Below are positions 36,597 to 46,100 of a DNA stretch of 64,000 bases, one piece after another. The notes beneath the pieces were generated by a model. That model was given only the letters and a program-made list of their open reading frames with translations. It made no database searches and was not told where the DNA came from. Position 1 is the stretch's first letter. Each line of letters starts with the position of its first letter. This DNA is from an uncultured Bacteroidales bacterium (lineage in GTDB: Bacteria; Bacteroidota; Bacteroidia; Bacteroidales; WCHB1-69), in NCBI GenBank assembly GCA_900316305.1, contig ONCM01000013.1, positions 31,544 through 95,543 of the forward strand. The letters are read 5' to 3'. A program made the position numbers and the translations under genes.

Positions 36597-37187
36597 ATGG
36601 GCATTAATAGCACAAATGAAAGCGGAAAACCGAACAACCAAAAACAAAAAAGTCATTCTCGCAAACTGTTAAGGAGGAATCTTTCATCCAATCGACCTTC
36701 TTGCAAGAATGACGCGGCAAAAATACAAATTTTTCGCAAACCGGCAATAGAAAAATTAAAATTACTCGAAAAAAGTTATCAACAAAACAATCAGATATAT
36801 GGTTTTATTACAGACATAAAAAACGCCTTAGGACTAAAAGCAACAAAAGGTGTAAGTGGATACGGCATCGTCAATATACCGAAAAGCGACGGATCCGTAC
36901 TAGAAGCAACAATATCACCAACTAATCATCACGCCAATGCTCAAACATATATTGACAACGACTGCAATTTAGAGTATAATCTCAAAATTTCAGTTAGGAA
37001 GAAACAGATGAGAGGCAAGTTCAAGCCGCACAAAGACGTTGTTTTGGACGAATACGAATACACTGGCAAGGAATTGCGTAAAGTGGACAATGCTTTGGCG
37101 TTAATCATCCGAAGCATTATCGGTTTCTTGGAGACGGGAGTGTACGAGGATTTGACGGGCGTGGCGGTGGTGCATCGGTCGCCATAA
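36597..37187 (+). CDS. basic protein of unknown function
   Basis: Encodes 196 residues; I recognise no family. The first ~50 residues are Lys/Asn/Ser-rich and probably disordered. The rest reads as an α/β domain with AIEKLKLLEKSYQQNNQIYG, GVSGYGIVNIPKSDGSVLEA and a helical end DNALALIIRSIIGFLETGVY. AT content is higher than in the neighbours, which fits acquisition. It has its own promoter and lies between two other accessory genes. A role in the host or in defence cannot be read from sequence. Confidence 0.55.
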   Translation: MGINSTNESGKPNNQKQKSHSRKLLRRNLSSNRPSCKNDAAKIQIFRKPAIEKLKLLEKSYQQNNQIYGFITDIKNALGLKATKGVSGYGIVNIPKSDGSVLEATISPTNHHANAQTYIDNDCNLEYNLKISVRKKQMRGKFKPHKDVVLDEYEYTGKELRKVDNALALIIRSIIGFLETGVYEDLTGVAVVHRSP

Positions 37188-37201
37188 TACAAAAAAAAAC
37201 G

Positions 37202-37237
37202 TATTTTTGCCACCGAAATTTGTGGTATATTTACCAC
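37202..37237 (+). promoter_or_regulatory. promoter/palindrome module upstream of the ogt remnant
   Basis: -7 box TATTTTTG (37202-37209), then GTGGTA-TATT-TACCAC (37222-37237) starting 12 nt later. The same module stands before the Fic gene at 41946-41981. Confidence 0.7.
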
Positions 37238-37283
37238 CCAAACAGTTTCATTGTGAAGAAATCAACAACAAAGAATACCGTAC

Positions 37284-37700
37284 ATGGAAGTGACAGAAAC
37301 AATAATGACAAACTTTCTCACTCATTACGACTCGCCCATCGGCAGCATCACACTGGCCTCAGATGGCATGGCGCTCACCGGTCTCTGGTTCGACGGGCAG
37401 CGGCATTTTGGGGAAACGTTGCGTTCGGAGCATGCCGTTGTAGAGACGCAAAGCATTGCGTCTCTACCCCCGGTCCTAAACGACACCATCCGATGGTTGG
37501 ACACCTATTTCTCCGGCGGCATCCCCGATTTCACACCGCCCATTATGTTGCGTGGTAGCGAGTTCCGGCAGGCGGTGTGGCGCGCACTACAGAACATCCC
37601 ATACGGACAGACGATGACCTACAGCGACATTGCATGGCAGTTGGCGGCGGAACAGGGAATAGCATACTACCTTATCTCAACCGAAACCACCAACTGCTAA
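37284..37700 (+). pseudogene. ogt: methylated-DNA-cysteine methyltransferase remnant, active site missing
   Basis: Encodes 138 residues. The N-terminal Ogt/MGMT domain and the start of the DNA-binding domain (FRQAVWRALQNIPYGQTMTY) are clear. The frame then ends in an unrelated tail (AYYLISTETTNC) where the PCHRV active-site cysteine and the rest of the domain should follow. No PCHRV is present downstream in any frame before the next gene. A 28-nt palindrome (37440-37467) supplies VETQSIASL inside the N-terminal domain. It cannot repair O6-methylguanine; either a pseudogene or a co-opted DNA binder. Confidence 0.8.
37440..37467. repeat. 28-nt GTAGAGACG palindrome, copy C (inside CDS)
   Basis: GTAGAGACGCAA - AGCA - TTGCGTCTCTAC, a perfect 12-bp stem. 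It is read in a different codon phase from copies A and B. Confidence 0.9.
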
Positions 37701-37765
37701 GACGTGAGACTTAGGACTTGAGACTTGAGATTAAACTATTGCCTATTATCTTAAAACCCAACAAC

Positions 37766-40096
37766 ATGAAAAAACAACTCTCCCTTTTCGTGGCTACCCT
37801 CGCCACCCTTTTCCTCACCCTCGCCTTCGCAGCGCAGGCGCAACAACACCACACCCTCCCATCTTACGACGAATTAAAGACCGCGGGGTATGAGGCATAC
37901 CAAAACCAAGACTACAAAACGGCTTACCAGAAGTTCCATACGATGGATTCGGTGTATGGGATAGCCGATTTTCTCGATCTTGTTTATTATAATGTTTTAA
38001 CAAATCATCTCAATTCGAACAGCGAGGAGTCAAAAGCTCTGATGTTCCGTATAGCCCGTAACAAATGTTGCGACATGAAGTTCTTGGAAGAGATGGTCGA
38101 GAAGCAGAAGGCGGACACGCTTGAGCACTGGGGTGAGATTGTCGCCATCGTCTCCCCGCGCGGAGTTCAGGACTCCGTCTATCAAGACCGGCTGCTGACC
38201 CTGAAAAGAAGCTATATGGCCGCACTGGATTTGCTGAACAACGGAGGTAACGATTCGGCTTGGAGTGTCTTCAACGAGGTGAATGTTTCCAATGCCGCTG
38301 AACTCCAGCAACTGATTGCGGAGCGCGGTTTCCCTACATACACCAGAGTGGGCTACTACTGCAACGACTACGCCTCGGTGCTTGCGTATTTCTTGCCGAC
38401 AGAGTCCCTTCGATGGTACTTGGAACAGGCCAAAGCCGCGGCTGACACCGGAGACTACAACCCGGACTGGATTCCCACTTTGTCCGACCGATACATGAGA
38501 CAGCAAGTCCCTGACTCAGTCTATCTGGAGCGCTTGCAGGCGATGTCGGACGCTGACCAAAATGCGAGAAGAATGCTGGGCAGCGAAGTGGGCAACGATT
38601 CGGTATGGCGGGTTATCCATGAGGTGGACGCCGCCAATCTCATTGGACTCAAGCAATTGATAGCCGAACGCGGGTTCCCGACGTTGTCCAAGGTCGGTCA
38701 CAAATGCTGCGACCTCGCCTCGCTTATCGCGCAGCACCAGCCGCCAGAGTTCCTGCACTGGTTCCTAGAACAAGCCCTGGCCGCCGCCGACACAGGGGAT
38801 TTTGACCTTACGTGGATCGCCTACATGACCGACCGTGACCTGGAGCACCAAAGGAAACCGCAACTTTACGGCACCCAACTTCATGGTCAGGACGGTATCA
38901 CAGCGCTCAGTCCCATTGAGGACATCGAACATCTGGCCGAGCGGCGTGAGCGTGCCCATCTGGGACCGATTGAGAACTATCTCGCAAGCTATGATCTGAC
39001 CGAAATCCTCATCCACCCGGCGCTTGTGAACTACAACCAGTACAGTCTGACTTGCCATATCGACGGCGACACCATGCGGGTGTCTGGGACTTGCTACTTT
39101 TCTTACGAGAACAAATATCATAATTACCTCCTGCTGTCATCATCCATCAAGATAGACTCCCTCAGCATGGGCGACTGGAAGCTGAAGAGCGACACCATCG
39201 TCTTCGCAGGGCAGCCCGTCAAGGTGGAGTTCGCATACAACGTCCCGCTGGCCGACTACCGCGCTTCCGACGGTGCCATCGTGCTGCGGCGCGAGGGCAA
39301 CTGGTACCCGCACCGCAACAGCGAGCTGCTGACGGCGAATGTCCATATCGAGGCGGAGGACTACTATCTTATCGGAGGGACGGTAATGACACCGGCGTAT
39401 GAGTTGCACCTTATACTGCTGCCGAAAGAGAACTACACCTACAAAGTGCTAGACAGCCCGACGCGACCGTTCCTTTTCTACCGCGCAGCCAGCGACACAA
39501 CCTCTTATCCGGAAGCATTTTACAACGAGTTCATGGACTCCTACGGCTTCTACAGCTCCTTCTTCAATGATTCGCTCTCGCAAAAGCCAATGAACATCGT
39601 GGAGATTGGCGACCCCGAATTTGTGATGTGCCAGTCGTTGCGCGACATGATCATCTTCGGCCATTATTTCTACGATGTCTATACCTTGATGCCCGATTTC
39701 TCGTGGATACCGCACGAGGTGGCGCATCAATGGTGGGGAAACAGCGTCTTTTTCGAGCACCGGGACTACGTCCTGAGCGAAAGCTTGGACGAATACATCA
39801 AGTTGCAATTCCTCAAGAGCCGTGAGCACGGTTACAAAGAGCAGATGAGCTATTACAAATACGCGATGAAGCTGGCCGAAAAGCGGCTGCCTGTGGCCGA
39901 CATCCGCAGTGTGGAGCCGCAGGACGCGTCCATCGCCATCTACAACACTGCTCCCTATCGCTTGGAAAAATCCAACAATGCTAAAGTCGATGACCTTTTG
40001 CTGCAACTATATTGCAACCATAAACACTCGATAGTGAGCCGTAAGGTTTTCCTGCGGGAGTGTGGGGCATTGAAGGGCTGGTTGAGGGGAAAATAA
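37766..40096 (+). CDS. exported two-DUF6624 plus M1-type metallopeptidase fusion
   Basis: Encodes 776 residues with a signal peptide (MKKQLSLFVATLATLFLTLA). Two ~85-residue repeats (about 150-240 and 265-370) share NDS[AV]W..., LIAERGFPT, VG..C.D.AS, WFLEQA.AAADTGD and TDR, the second ending QLYGTQ: the DUF6624 pattern. The C-terminal half is a gluzincin: HEVAHQWWGN with the third ligand Glu in LSESLDEY, near residue 650, as in M1 aminopeptidases. The peptidase domain is shortened after the active site. Substrate unknown; probably periplasmic. Confidence 0.72.
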   Translation: MKKQLSLFVATLATLFLTLAFAAQAQQHHTLPSYDELKTAGYEAYQNQDYKTAYQKFHTMDSVYGIADFLDLVYYNVLTNHLNSNSEESKALMFRIARNKCCDMKFLEEMVEKQKADTLEHWGEIVAIVSPRGVQDSVYQDRLLTLKRSYMAALDLLNNGGNDSAWSVFNEVNVSNAAELQQLIAERGFPTYTRVGYYCNDYASVLAYFLPTESLRWYLEQAKAAADTGDYNPDWIPTLSDRYMRQQVPDSVYLERLQAMSDADQNARRMLGSEVGNDSVWRVIHEVDAANLIGLKQLIAERGFPTLSKVGHKCCDLASLIAQHQPPEFLHWFLEQALAAADTGDFDLTWIAYMTDRDLEHQRKPQLYGTQLHGQDGITALSPIEDIEHLAERRERAHLGPIENYLASYDLTEILIHPALVNYNQYSLTCHIDGDTMRVSGTCYFSYENKYHNYLLLSSSIKIDSLSMGDWKLKSDTIVFAGQPVKVEFAYNVPLADYRASDGAIVLRREGNWYPHRNSELLTANVHIEAEDYYLIGGTVMTPAYELHLILLPKENYTYKVLDSPTRPFLFYRAASDTTSYPEAFYNEFMDSYGFYSSFFNDSLSQKPMNIVEIGDPEFVMCQSLRDMIIFGHYFYDVYTLMPDFSWIPHEVAHQWWGNSVFFEHRDYVLSESLDEYIKLQFLKSREHGYKEQMSYYKYAMKLAEKRLPVADIRSVEPQDASIAIYNTAPYRLEKSNNAKVDDLLLQLYCNHKHSIVSRKVFLRECGALKGWLRGK

Positions 40097-40142
40097 CAAA
40101 TGTAACCTTTTTGATTTGTGCATCCTGGCAATAGAAAAATGT

Positions 40143-40150
40143 TATTTTTG
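40143..40150 (+). promoter_or_regulatory. -7 box TATTTTTG of the second lipoprotein gene
   Basis: TAnnTTTG box 21 nt upstream of the ATG at 40172. Confidence 0.65.
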
Positions 40151-40171
40151 CAGCATCAATAATCCACAAAA

Positions 40172-41338
40172 ATGGAAAAAAGGAATATACCTCAGCACAT
40201 TCTAATTTTGGCCGGAATATTTCTGGCCCTGTGTTTCACTGCTTGTACACACGAGCCTATCGTTCCGCTGCCTTCGGAGCCGCAGCCCATCGAATACACA
40301 CCCGAAGTGCCGGAGCCCGTCACCAACGACTTCACCCTGCTCAAGGCCTGCATCGGCAAGTCGCAGTCGGAAGCTGCTGCCTTGCTGACCGAACACGGTT
40401 TCGTCGCCGGAGATGGCAACAAGTTCCTGAAAACGGAAAATGGTATCACCAAAGAGGCGAAAATCTACTCCATGGGTAATGTCGCACTGACCCTCAAAGA
40501 CAGTGATTTCGATATTTTGAAACCAGGTTTCGTGCAATGGATGAACGAGATACGGAACTCGGTATCATACACAAATTTAGTCCGAAAATCCTTCAGCCTC
40601 TGTACTGGATGGGGAAACGGAAACCAACACTTCGATAGTCCCGAAGCACTCCTCAATGCTCTCGCACCCGTCCCCCTTGCCGATGGCCTATCCGCCGACT
40701 TCTATGGGAACGACTTCTATGCTAACCGATACAGCTTGGTGCTGATGCCAAATCTTAACGGTGTTTACATGCAAATCATCAACCACCTTGCCGGGCAGCC
40801 CTCCGACGATTTCACGGAGAGCGACCTGCAACAATCTGACCTTCAGAAACATATCCTGATTTCCAAAGTTGACTATCTGACCTTCCGTTATAAAGGATTT
40901 TACGCGCTGAATGTCACTGACAAGCTCAACACTGGCAACGAAATCCCATTTGTTTCGGAATATCAAGCGCCGGGCGATTTCGGATACATCAAACTGTTCT
41001 ACCGCAACACCGACAACCTGCTGATGGACGGTTCCATCATCTGGAGCGGTTGCGGCGAGCTGAACTTTCCGGACTCCTTCCGTGCCGGTCTGCCGATGGA
41101 CAACGGACTCCCCTACCCTGGACAAGATCGTATCGCCTTCATCAACAACGGCGGCCATTACGTGACCGTTACAGATGAGAGGGAGTTGCAGTATATCTGG
41201 CAGAGCGTTTCCCGGCAGAAGGAGTTCCAGCATTATTATGGGAATTCATCTAAGAAGGTGGCCGTTTACCTGTACACCCCGAGCGTTGGTGTCGGCGACC
41301 CAGCCGACGCTTACTACCTTGTTTTCACGGAGCAATAG
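40172..41338 (+). CDS. lipoprotein of unknown function
   Basis: Encodes 388 residues. The signal peptide ends in the lipobox LCFTAC, followed by a Pro/Glu-rich linker (PSEPQPIEYTPEVPEPV). The remainder is a soluble β-rich domain; LLTEHGF near residue 74 opens the conserved-looking part. No family recognised. Genes for a DUF6624 peptidase and a decayed DIP1984 protein flank it. A secure TATTTTTG box lies 21 nt before the start. Confidence 0.65.
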   Translation: MEKRNIPQHILILAGIFLALCFTACTHEPIVPLPSEPQPIEYTPEVPEPVTNDFTLLKACIGKSQSEAAALLTEHGFVAGDGNKFLKTENGITKEAKIYSMGNVALTLKDSDFDILKPGFVQWMNEIRNSVSYTNLVRKSFSLCTGWGNGNQHFDSPEALLNALAPVPLADGLSADFYGNDFYANRYSLVLMPNLNGVYMQIINHLAGQPSDDFTESDLQQSDLQKHILISKVDYLTFRYKGFYALNVTDKLNTGNEIPFVSEYQAPGDFGYIKLFYRNTDNLLMDGSIIWSGCGELNFPDSFRAGLPMDNGLPYPGQDRIAFINNGGHYVTVTDERELQYIWQSVSRQKEFQHYYGNSSKKVAVYLYTPSVGVGDPADAYYLVFTEQ

Positions 41339-41344
41339 AAGAAC

Positions 41345-41572
41345 ATTAATTGTCTTTAACTTCGGCGGCAAAATATGCATTAAAACAGTCCCCACATCCA
41401 TAGTCAACCGGGTGGTAGTGCGCTGTGCGGCCTGAGCCGTGCATTCGGATGACAACGTGCTGAGCCTGCGCCGTGATGTTCGAAGGAACGGGTGCTGCCG
41501 GCTCCGAGCAGCGGTCAGATAATCGATCGGAAGATCGGGTTTTCGGTTCGCCCTACAGAAGCGGGGCTGTCG
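41345..41572. other. non-coding GC-rich stretch, possible remnant of a mobile element
   Basis: About 230 bp with no credible reading frame. It holds several short inverted repeats (for example CGATCGGAAGATCG) and looks different from neighbouring AT-rich spacers. It lies where the missing half of the DIP1984 gene would be expected. Origin undetermined. Confidence 0.35.
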
Positions 41573-41806
41573 TTATATCAGCTCTGTCTGGAAGTTGAGT
41601 GCCTGGATTTCCATGTCTAACTGGCGCAGACGGGCGGAACAATCGTCCACCAACTTGCCGATGGCCTTCACATCGACCACTGTCACCGGTTTCTCCAACG
41701 GCTCGTCGCCCTATTGCACTTTCACGTTGTTCTGGATGCGCATCCCGATCTGCTGGATGCGTTTCTGCAAGTCTTTCCTGATACTCAATGCTTCCGCAAG
41801 TTTCAT
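41573..41806 (-). pseudogene. DIP1984 family protein, nonsense-interrupted and truncated
   Basis: From the ATG at 41806 the frame reads MKLAEALSIRKDLQKRIQQI..., the typical N-terminus of DIP1984 proteins. Codon 32 is TAG (41711-41713) within VQ-stop-GDEPLEK, where the family has Glu (GAG), a single-base change. The frame continues with VDDCSARLRQLDMEIQALN to a stop at 41573, about half the usual length. A TACTTTTG box (41828-41835) still precedes it. Confidence 0.78.
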
Positions 41807-41827
41807 AGTGGTTTCATTTTTGTATGG

Positions 41828-41835
41828 CAAAAGTA
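41828..41835 (-). promoter_or_regulatory. -7 box TACTTTTG of the DIP1984 pseudogene
   Basis: TAnnTTTG box 21 nt upstream of the ATG at 41806. Confidence 0.55.
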
Positions 41836-41945
41836 CGCAAAATTGCGTTTTGCAAAACACGTTTTTTTTCAGTCCCCAGTGTAACAAAATCCATTTTTTC
41901 ATACATAGTATTATGAACGCGCTATTGCGGAAACATAAAAAAATG

Positions 41946-41981
41946 TATTTTTGCACCCGAATTGGTGGTAATCTTACCACC
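41946..41981 (+). promoter_or_regulatory. promoter/palindrome module upstream of the Fic gene
   Basis: -7 box TATTTTTG (41946-41953) then the palindrome GGTGGTAA-TC-TTACCACC (41964-41981); a further half-site GTGGTAA is at 41989. The position relative to the -7 box is the same as in the ogt remnant module. The Fic protein has a C-terminal winged helix and could bind it. Confidence 0.72.
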
Positions 41982-42004
41982 GAAAAAAGTGGTAAACAAT
42001 TGTT

Positions 42005-43075
42005 ATGGAGAACAAGAAGTTACAAACAGCATTGGAAAAATGGCAGGGTATTCAACCTTTGTCGGAGACTGACAGGAACAGATTGAGTCGAAGGTTCACG
42101 GTGGATTTCAACTACAACTCGAACCACATCGAAGGAAACACGCTGACGTATGGCCAAACGGAGTTGCTGTTGTTGTTCGGCAAAGTGTCAGGAATGGCGG
42201 AATTCCGTGATTATGAAGAGATGAAGGCCAGCAACGTCGGTCTGAAAATGATGTCAATTGAGGCATTGGAGACGCAACAGCCTCTCACACAGCATTTCAT
42301 CCGGACGCTACACCACACTTTGCTGCGTGAGGATTACACGGTCTATCGCAACCTTCCCGGGGGGATTCAGACAAGCTACACTGTTCACGCGGGGCAGTAC
42401 AAAACCCGTCCGAACAGTGTCATCACCCGCTATGGTGACCGTTTCGAGTACGCTTCGCCGGAAGAGACCCCGGCCTTGATGACCGACCTTGTCGATTGGT
42501 ACAACAAGGCGGAGGCGGAAGGGAAGCTGTCGCCCGTGGAGTTGGCCGTGCTGTTCCATTACCGTTACATCCGCATCCACCCGTTCGAGGACGGCAACGG
42601 GCGCATCGCCCGCCTGATGTTCAACTATATCCTGTCACGGCACGGATACCCGATGATTGTGGTACGCAGCAAGTCAAAACAAGATTATCTGGAGGCATTG
42701 CACCAGGCCGACTTGATTGTGGGTGCAGCCCCGCACGACGGTGCGCACGCCTCGCTGAGGGAGATTCGCCCATTCCATAAATACATGGCAAATCTGATTG
42801 CCCATGAAATAGAAAATGATGTGTTGTTCGTCACAGACAAGAGTGAGAACATCTGGTGGTACGACGGCGAGCGCATTGCGTTCCGGTCTTCCAACTATGC
42901 CAAAATCCTCCGTGAGCTGAAAATCGAGAAGAACGCCACCTATTCCTACATGCAGGAAGCGATAGGCATCAACCGTTCCGCTATTCAGAAAATGCTCCAA
43001 ACAATGCTGGAGAAAGGCTACATTGACAAAGACGAAACCGGTTCCTGGCGGGTGTTCATCACGCCGTCTGTGTGA
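42005..43075 (+). CDS. Fic family AMP-transferase with class II inhibitory motif and wHTH
   Basis: Encodes 356 residues. The Fic motif is HPFEDGNGRIAR (about 198-209), which transfers AMP or another NMP to target hydroxyls. An N-terminal inhibitory helix SNHIEGN (about 39-45) fits (S/T)xxxE(G/N), so the enzyme should be self-inhibited. The C-terminal ~70 residues form a winged helix (YSYMQEAIGINRSAIQKMLQ). No separate antitoxin is encoded next to it. The promoter palindrome is a likely autoregulatory site. Confidence 0.88.
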   Translation: MENKKLQTALEKWQGIQPLSETDRNRLSRRFTVDFNYNSNHIEGNTLTYGQTELLLLFGKVSGMAEFRDYEEMKASNVGLKMMSIEALETQQPLTQHFIRTLHHTLLREDYTVYRNLPGGIQTSYTVHAGQYKTRPNSVITRYGDRFEYASPEETPALMTDLVDWYNKAEAEGKLSPVELAVLFHYRYIRIHPFEDGNGRIARLMFNYILSRHGYPMIVVRSKSKQDYLEALHQADLIVGAAPHDGAHASLREIRPFHKYMANLIAHEIENDVLFVTDKSENIWWYDGERIAFRSSNYAKILRELKIEKNATYSYMQEAIGINRSAIQKMLQTMLEKGYIDKDETGSWRVFITPSV

Positions 43076-43115
43076 AGGGCAAGCACATTTTTTAAGAATC
43101 AATTGTTAAAAATGC

Positions 43116-43123
43116 TACTTTTG
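43116..43123 (+). promoter_or_regulatory. -7 box TACTTTTG of the RecQ/UvrD fusion gene
   Basis: TAnnTTTG box. It lies inside the longest open frame (from 43103), which shows that the true start is downstream. Confidence 0.62.
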
Positions 43124-43153
43124 CGCCTTGAAATGATTTTTGCGCAGAAGTCC

Positions 43154-46100
43154 ATGCCCAGCATTCAAGAATACCTGAACAGGATACGCCATTCTTTCTC
43201 GCCATCGGCGGAGAAGAGCCTTGTTGTCGCTTTTATCGACACCGAAGTCTCCTCCGACGGTCGTAAAGTCTATGATTTCGGGGCGTTCATCGAACCGGAA
43301 GAGAAGTTCCATGCGGCTTCGAAGGATGAATTCGCGAAATTCATCCGCAATGCAGAATACCTCTGCGGGCACAACATCCTGCACCACGACCTCAAATTCC
43401 TTGCCGACATTCCCGGCCTCAAGCGCAAGAAGACCATCGACACGCTGTACCTCTCCCCTCTCCTTTTCCCGCGCCGACCTTATCACAAGCTGGTGAAAGA
43501 CGAAAAGTTGCAGGTCGAGGAGATGAACAACCCGCTCAATGACAGTCTGAAAGCACGCGACCTCTTCTACGATGAAATCTCCGCTTTCAACAACCTGTCC
43601 GAAGAATTGCAGTCTATTTATTACAAACTTTTGCACAAACGAGAGGAATTCGAGGGATTTTTCGACTATATCGGTTTCGAGGAGGCTTCTACCGACTTGG
43701 CTGGATTGATTCAGACGCAATTCAAAGGGTTGATCTGCGACCATGCGGACATCTTGCATCATATCACAGAACACCCGACAGAGTTGGCATACGCCCTCGC
43801 CCTCATCCACTGCGGAGACACCTTCTCCATCACGCCGCCTTGGGTGCTTCACCAATTCCCAGTCGTCGAGCACATCTTGAAAGTGCTTTGCAACACCCCA
43901 TGCCACCAACCGTGTTCCTACTGTGACGAACGTTTGGACATCCACAAAAACCTGCAATCCGTCTTTGGGTACAAGGAGTTCCGAACCTTCGACGGCGAGC
44001 CGATGCAGGAGAAAGCGGTACAGGCGGCGGTGGACGGTAAATCGCTGCTCACCATCTTCCCTACCGGCGGCGGCAAGTCGTTGACCTTCCAACTTCCGGC
44101 CATCATGGCGGGACGGAACGAACACGGCCTCACCGTGGTCATCTCGCCGCTCCAGTCGCTGATGAAGGACCAGGTCGATAATCTTGCGGACAAAGGGATC
44201 ACCGAAGCGGTCACCATCAACGGACTGCTGGATCCCATCTCGCGCACGAACGCTTTCGAAAGGGTCGCCGACGGCAGTGCGTCCATACTCTATATCGCGC
44301 CGGAAATGATGCGTTCCAAAACCCTTGAAAAGCTGCTCCTTTCCCGCAATGTGGTGCGTTTTGTCATCGACGAGGCGCATTGCTTCTCCGCATGGGGCCA
44401 CGATTTCCGCGTGGACTACCTTTACATCGGCGACTTCATCCGGAAAATCCAGGAGAAAAAAGGCAACCGCGTAACCATTCCGGTTTCCTGTTTCACCGCC
44501 ACCGCCAAACAGAAGGTCATTTCCGACATCCGCGACTATTTCCAACGGAAGTTGGGATTGGAGCTCGAACTGTTTGCCTCCACAGCTGCGAGGACCAACC
44601 TGCGCTATTCCGTCATCCATGCAGAAACGGAAGATGAGAAATACGACTATCTGCGCAAGCTGCTGACCTCTAACGACTCCCCGACCATCATCTACGTCTC
44701 GCGCACGCGAAAGACGAGAGAGATTGCCGAAAAGCTGACCAAAGACGGTTTTCCCGCGCTGCCCTTTAACGGTAAAATGGACCCCAACGACAAAATTGCC
44801 AACCAGAATGCCTTCATGGACAACCAGGTGCGGGCCATCGTGGCAACATCCGCGTTCGGCATGGGAGTAGATAAAAAGGACGTGGGCATGGTGATCCACT
44901 ACGACATTTCCGACTCGTTGGAGAATTACGTGCAGGAGGCCGGACGCGCCGGACGTGACCCGCAACTCAACGCCCAATGCTACATTCTGTTCAGCGACCA
45001 CGATTTGGACAAACACTTCATCCTACTAAACCAGACAAAACTGAGTATCAGCGAAATACAGCAAGTCTGGAAAGCCATCAAAGACCTCACGCGGCAACGG
45101 AAGTCGGTGAGCTGCTCCGCTTTGGAAATTGCACGCCAGGCGGGTTGGAACGACGAGGTGGCAGACATCGAAACCCGCGTGCGCACCGCGGTTGCAGCTT
45201 TGGAGGATGCCGGCTACGTCAGCCGAGGCAACAACGTGCCCCGCGTTTTCGCCACGGGTATCATGGTCAAAAACATGGAGGAAGCCCGACAGCGCATCGA
45301 ACACTCTTCGCTGTTCTCCCATGACGAACAGACACAAGCCATCCGCGTCATCAAATCCCTGATTTCCAACAAATACAAGGCGAATGCGGGCTCGGTGGAA
45401 GCGGAATCCCGAGTGGACTATTTGTCAGACATGTTGGGCATGACCAAAGCCGAGGTCATCCAAGCGGTGAGTCTGATGCGACAAGAGGGAATCTTGGCCG
45501 ACTCCCGCGATATGACTGCGCTAATCCACAAAACCGACAACGAAAAGAAATCCCTCAAACGGTTCGAGTCATTCGCCAAACTCGAGCAGTTCCTATTGGC
45601 AATGGTCATTTCACGGGACAACGAAATCGAAATCTCCTATAAAGAACTAAACGAGAGTGCCTTAAAGGCCGACATTCAAGATTCGACCATACGTAACATC
45701 CGCACCATCCTCTATTTTCTAAGCATCAAATCTTACATCAAGAAAAAAGAGAATATCGAAAAAGGCCTGGTCCGTTTTTCGTTGAGCCGAGATATCAACG
45801 CTATTTCAAAGAAAAACGACCTTCGCATCGACCTTTGCAGGTTCATTATCAAAAAGCTATACACTTTGCCGACAACCGAATCCGAAGACTTCTCCAACGA
45901 ATTCAAATTGGTACAATTCTCGGTCACGGAAATCCAAAAGGAGTTTGCCGAGCAAATCAGGATAAGCACTTCCGAAAAGCCATGCACCATCAGCGATGTG
46001 GAGGAAGCGCTGCTCTATCTCAACAAAATAGGGGCGCTCAAACTGGAAGGCGGATTCATGGTGATATACAACGCCATGCAGATCCACCGCCTGACCGACA

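Noticed and set aside
43115-45016. 633-residue open frame on the minus strand
   Set aside because: Antisense to the RecQ/UvrD fusion gene, whose frame shows helicase motifs; a codon-bias shadow without promoter or domains.
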